A DNA stretch of 64,000 bases, taken from contig JANOZM010000013.1 in assembly GCA_031429355.1 (NCBI GenBank), forward strand, positions 310,001-374,000, written 5' to 3'. Positions 62,388-64,000 of this stretch are shown here, piece by piece. The notes beneath the pieces were generated by a model. That model worked only from the letters and a program-made list of their open reading frames with translations. It searched no databases and was not told the origin of the DNA. The stretch's first letter is position 1. Each line of letters opens with the position of its first letter. This DNA is from JANOZM01 sp031429355 (GTDB taxonomy: Bacteria; Pseudomonadota; Gammaproteobacteria; Burkholderiales; Burkholderiaceae_E). A program made the position numbers and the translations under genes.

Positions 62388-63063
62388 GAGGTGTTGCTCC
62401 CTTTAAATTTTCTAGGTAAGAATTTGCCAAGCGCTCGAATAAGGCGCGGGTATCGCCTTGCAAATACGGTGCAAGTAACGAAAGAACTTGATATGCCCCT
62501 TTGGCAACCGATCTGCTTTGTGTGGCCGGATCGCTAAAGTGGCGGGCATGTCGGACATACTCAAACGATAGCCAGTAGGTGGCTAGTAACACCATGCTGG
62601 TCGATAAACTTTCAATTTCGCGCTCTGACGCAACCATTGCGCCGCCGCGTTTAAGCTCTTCGCAAAGGCGTTGGGCCGTGCGTGTTTTACGATCGATAAT
62701 GCGTTGAAAATGAACTTCGAGTTTACGATTACGCGATAGCAAATCGTTAAGGTCGCGATAGAAGCAGCGGTAGCGCCAAATCAATTCAAACAGCAGATGC
62801 AAGAATAACCAAGCATCTTCGATGTTTAGATCGCGGTTGCGCGGCAGGTCGAGCAAGGTGTCAATTTCGCGCTCGAAATCTTCAAAAATGCTATTGGTAA
62901 TTTCGTCTTTATTACGAAAGTGGTAATACAAATTACCAGGGCTGATATTCATTTCATCGGCGATAACCGTCGTCGTAACGTTTGGTTCACCGAATTCGTT
63001 ATAAAGCCTAAGCGCTAATTCTAAAATGCGCTCTCTTGTTCTGCGTGGCGGTTTACGCGCCAT
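62380..63063 (-). CDS. TetR-family regulator
   Basis: This 227-residue regulator has an N-terminal helix-turn-helix: RERILELALRLYNEFGEPNVTTTVIADEMNISPGNLYYHFRNKDEI. The C-terminal part fits a TetR_C dimer domain. It probably controls the genes downstream (TPR, DUF2141, carotenoid oxygenase). The effector is unknown. Confidence 0.92.
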   Translation of the reverse strand: MARKPPRRTRERILELALRLYNEFGEPNVTTTVIADEMNISPGNLYYHFRNKDEITNSIFEDFEREIDTLLDLPRNRDLNIEDAWLFLHLLFELIWRYRCFYRDLNDLLSRNRKLEVHFQRIIDRKTRTAQRLCEELKRGGAMVASEREIESLSTSMVLLATYWLSFEYVRHARHFSDPATQSRSVAKGAYQVLSLLAPYLQGDTRALFERLANSYLENLKGATPHG

Positions 63064-63158
63064 ACCAGCCCCTTTATTATTTTGCTAAAGCATCGTCGCT
63101 AAGAATAGCACCGCTAGAGCAAAATAATAAACGAATTAACAAACGAACTAAGGGAATT

Positions 63159-64000
63159 TCAGTTGTTAGCGCCCGATCTTTGCATCGCTAGGTGACGTTG
63201 CAAATCATCCAAAGTAAAGTCTAGGCGCTGCACAGCACGACCCAAACTGCGTTCGTTGTGTTTGCGCGAGCGAGCCAACGGGCGTACTAATGTTAGCGAA
63301 GTGTCATTCAGTACATCGGTGTTTAGCCTTAATCCGTGGCGCTCAAAAATAGGGGCCAATTCGTGGCGGCGTTCTATTAGCGAGCGTCGGGTGTTTTGGT
63401 AAACATGCTCGCAAAGTCGACGGCGCGCCGAAAAACTAAATAAGCGCGATTTAAAAATAGTAGGGTCGCTAGCGGGTGGTTCAAACAAAATTACATCCGC
63501 TTTGGGGTGGGTAACTTTGTACTTTTCAACACCGACACTCATCCGCGAACGAATAAGCGTACGCACTGATTGCGAAAGAATGGCGGGCAGTGTATCGCCA
63601 ACGCCGCCAAGCTTTGGTTTATGGGGCACCAAAGGGTTTAGGCATAAAACGAGTTGCGCACCTTCTTCCAATGCGATGGAAGCGTGCACTGTTTTTGTTA
63701 AAGCACCGTCTAAGTAACGTCGCCCTTCAATTTCGACCGGCGCGAACACGCCGGGTACAGCACTGCTTGCGCGCACGGCTTTGGAGATCGGAATATGATC
63801 AAAACCCGCAGCACCAAACTCGACTGAATCACCAAGATCGATATCAGTGGCCACAACTCTTAATTTGCTCGGTAAATTTCTAAAATCGTCGCTACGTCCG
63901 GGTTCGTTTAACAGTAAGCGAATGCGCTCTTCTGTTGGTGCCGAGTCCATAAATCCGGCTGGCAAAGCGGTTAAAAGGCGATCTAAAGCATTCCACAAGC
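63159..64000 (-). CDS. patatin-like phospholipase (N-terminal part outside window)
   Basis: Only the C-terminal part lies within the window. It contains VVATDIDLGDSVEFG, ISKAVRASSAVPGVFAPVEIEGRRYLDGAL with the catalytic Asp in the DGA motif, and LVLCLNPLVPHKP. The catalytic Ser (GxSxG) and oxyanion loop are upstream and not visible. Patatin-like enzymes hydrolyse lipid acyl groups. It is transcribed away from the TetR gene's upstream flank, in the same direction. Confidence 0.88.
   Translation of the reverse strand, partial: LWNALDRLLTALPAGFMDSAPTEERIRLLLNEPGRSDDFRNLPSKLRVVATDIDLGDSVEFGAAGFDHIPISKAVRASSAVPGVFAPVEIEGRRYLDGALTKTVHASIALEEGAQLVLCLNPLVPHKPKLGGVGDTLPAILSQSVRTLIRSRMSVGVEKYKVTHPKADVILFEPPASDPTIFKSRLFSFSARRRLCEHVYQNTRRSLIERRHELAPIFERHGLRLNTDVLNDTSLTLVRPLARSRKHNERSLGRAVQRLDFTLDDLQRHLAMQRSGANN

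Noticed and set aside
1..64000. CRISPR arrays, rRNA genes or further tRNA genes.
   Set aside because: By eye no regularly spaced repeats were seen, and the T-loop motif occurs in a tRNA-like context only in selC; a systematic search was not possible.

Overview
The window looks like a 64 kb piece of a betaproteobacterial chromosome, most likely Burkholderiales. The evidence is a DUF3460-scpA-murB run, a Bug-type (TctC) binding protein, a PEP-CTERM-type surface protein, a rpsO-pnp pair and a two-aptamer glycine riboswitch. Coding density is high. Most of the window is ordinary core and peripheral metabolism, with one striking accessory block at about 45.5-56.3 kb.

Left part (1-25.4 kb): a RloA/RloB-type ATPase plus TOPRIM pair, a candidate anti-phage system cut by the window edge. 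Then come a CAP-domain lipoprotein, a LysR regulator divergent from a haloacid dehalogenase, two acyl-CoA dehydrogenases, an LEA14-like lipoprotein and an aminotransferase. Next are a PIN protein coupled to a lipoprotein-like methyltransferase, yaaA, a small OmpA-domain protein, a DUF2059 protein, murB-scpA-DUF3460, a BamE-like lipoprotein, a RluF-like pseudouridine synthase, a 1213-residue flavin/iron-sulfur oxidoreductase, a SulP transporter and metG.

Middle part (25.6-45.3 kb): a ModA-like protein, dcd, a 54-residue membrane protein, a NIDO/PEP-CTERM-like protein, rpsO, pnp, a MscS channel, an MFS transporter and an unusual ABC fusion protein. A GntR-PhyH-SAF-oxidoreductase operon follows, with a perfect 30-bp palindrome in its promoter. 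Then come a tandem AAA ATPase overlapping an M3 peptidase, and a tandem glycine riboswitch in front of a D-amino-acid dehydrogenase, followed by a Bug transporter protein.

Selenium/formate block (45.5-56.3 kb, all minus strand): a three-subunit formate dehydrogenase whose catalytic subunit has an in-frame UGA at codon 196 followed by a bacterial SECIS hairpin. Downstream are fdhE, selA, selB, the tRNA-Sec gene selC, and then a GcvH-like lipoyl protein, a DsrE-like protein and a nitroreductase. Everything needed to decode UGA is here except selD. The three-gene tail has no assigned role and is the best candidate for an undescribed system. The cluster starts next to an IS3-like transposase relic.

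Right part (56.8-64 kb): a DUF4143 ATPase with two tandem palindromes at its start codon, an SDR, a SEC-C/UPF0149 protein, a Tat-exported carotenoid oxygenase, a DUF2141 protein, a TPR protein, a TetR regulator and the C-terminal part of a patatin-like phospholipase cut by the window edge.
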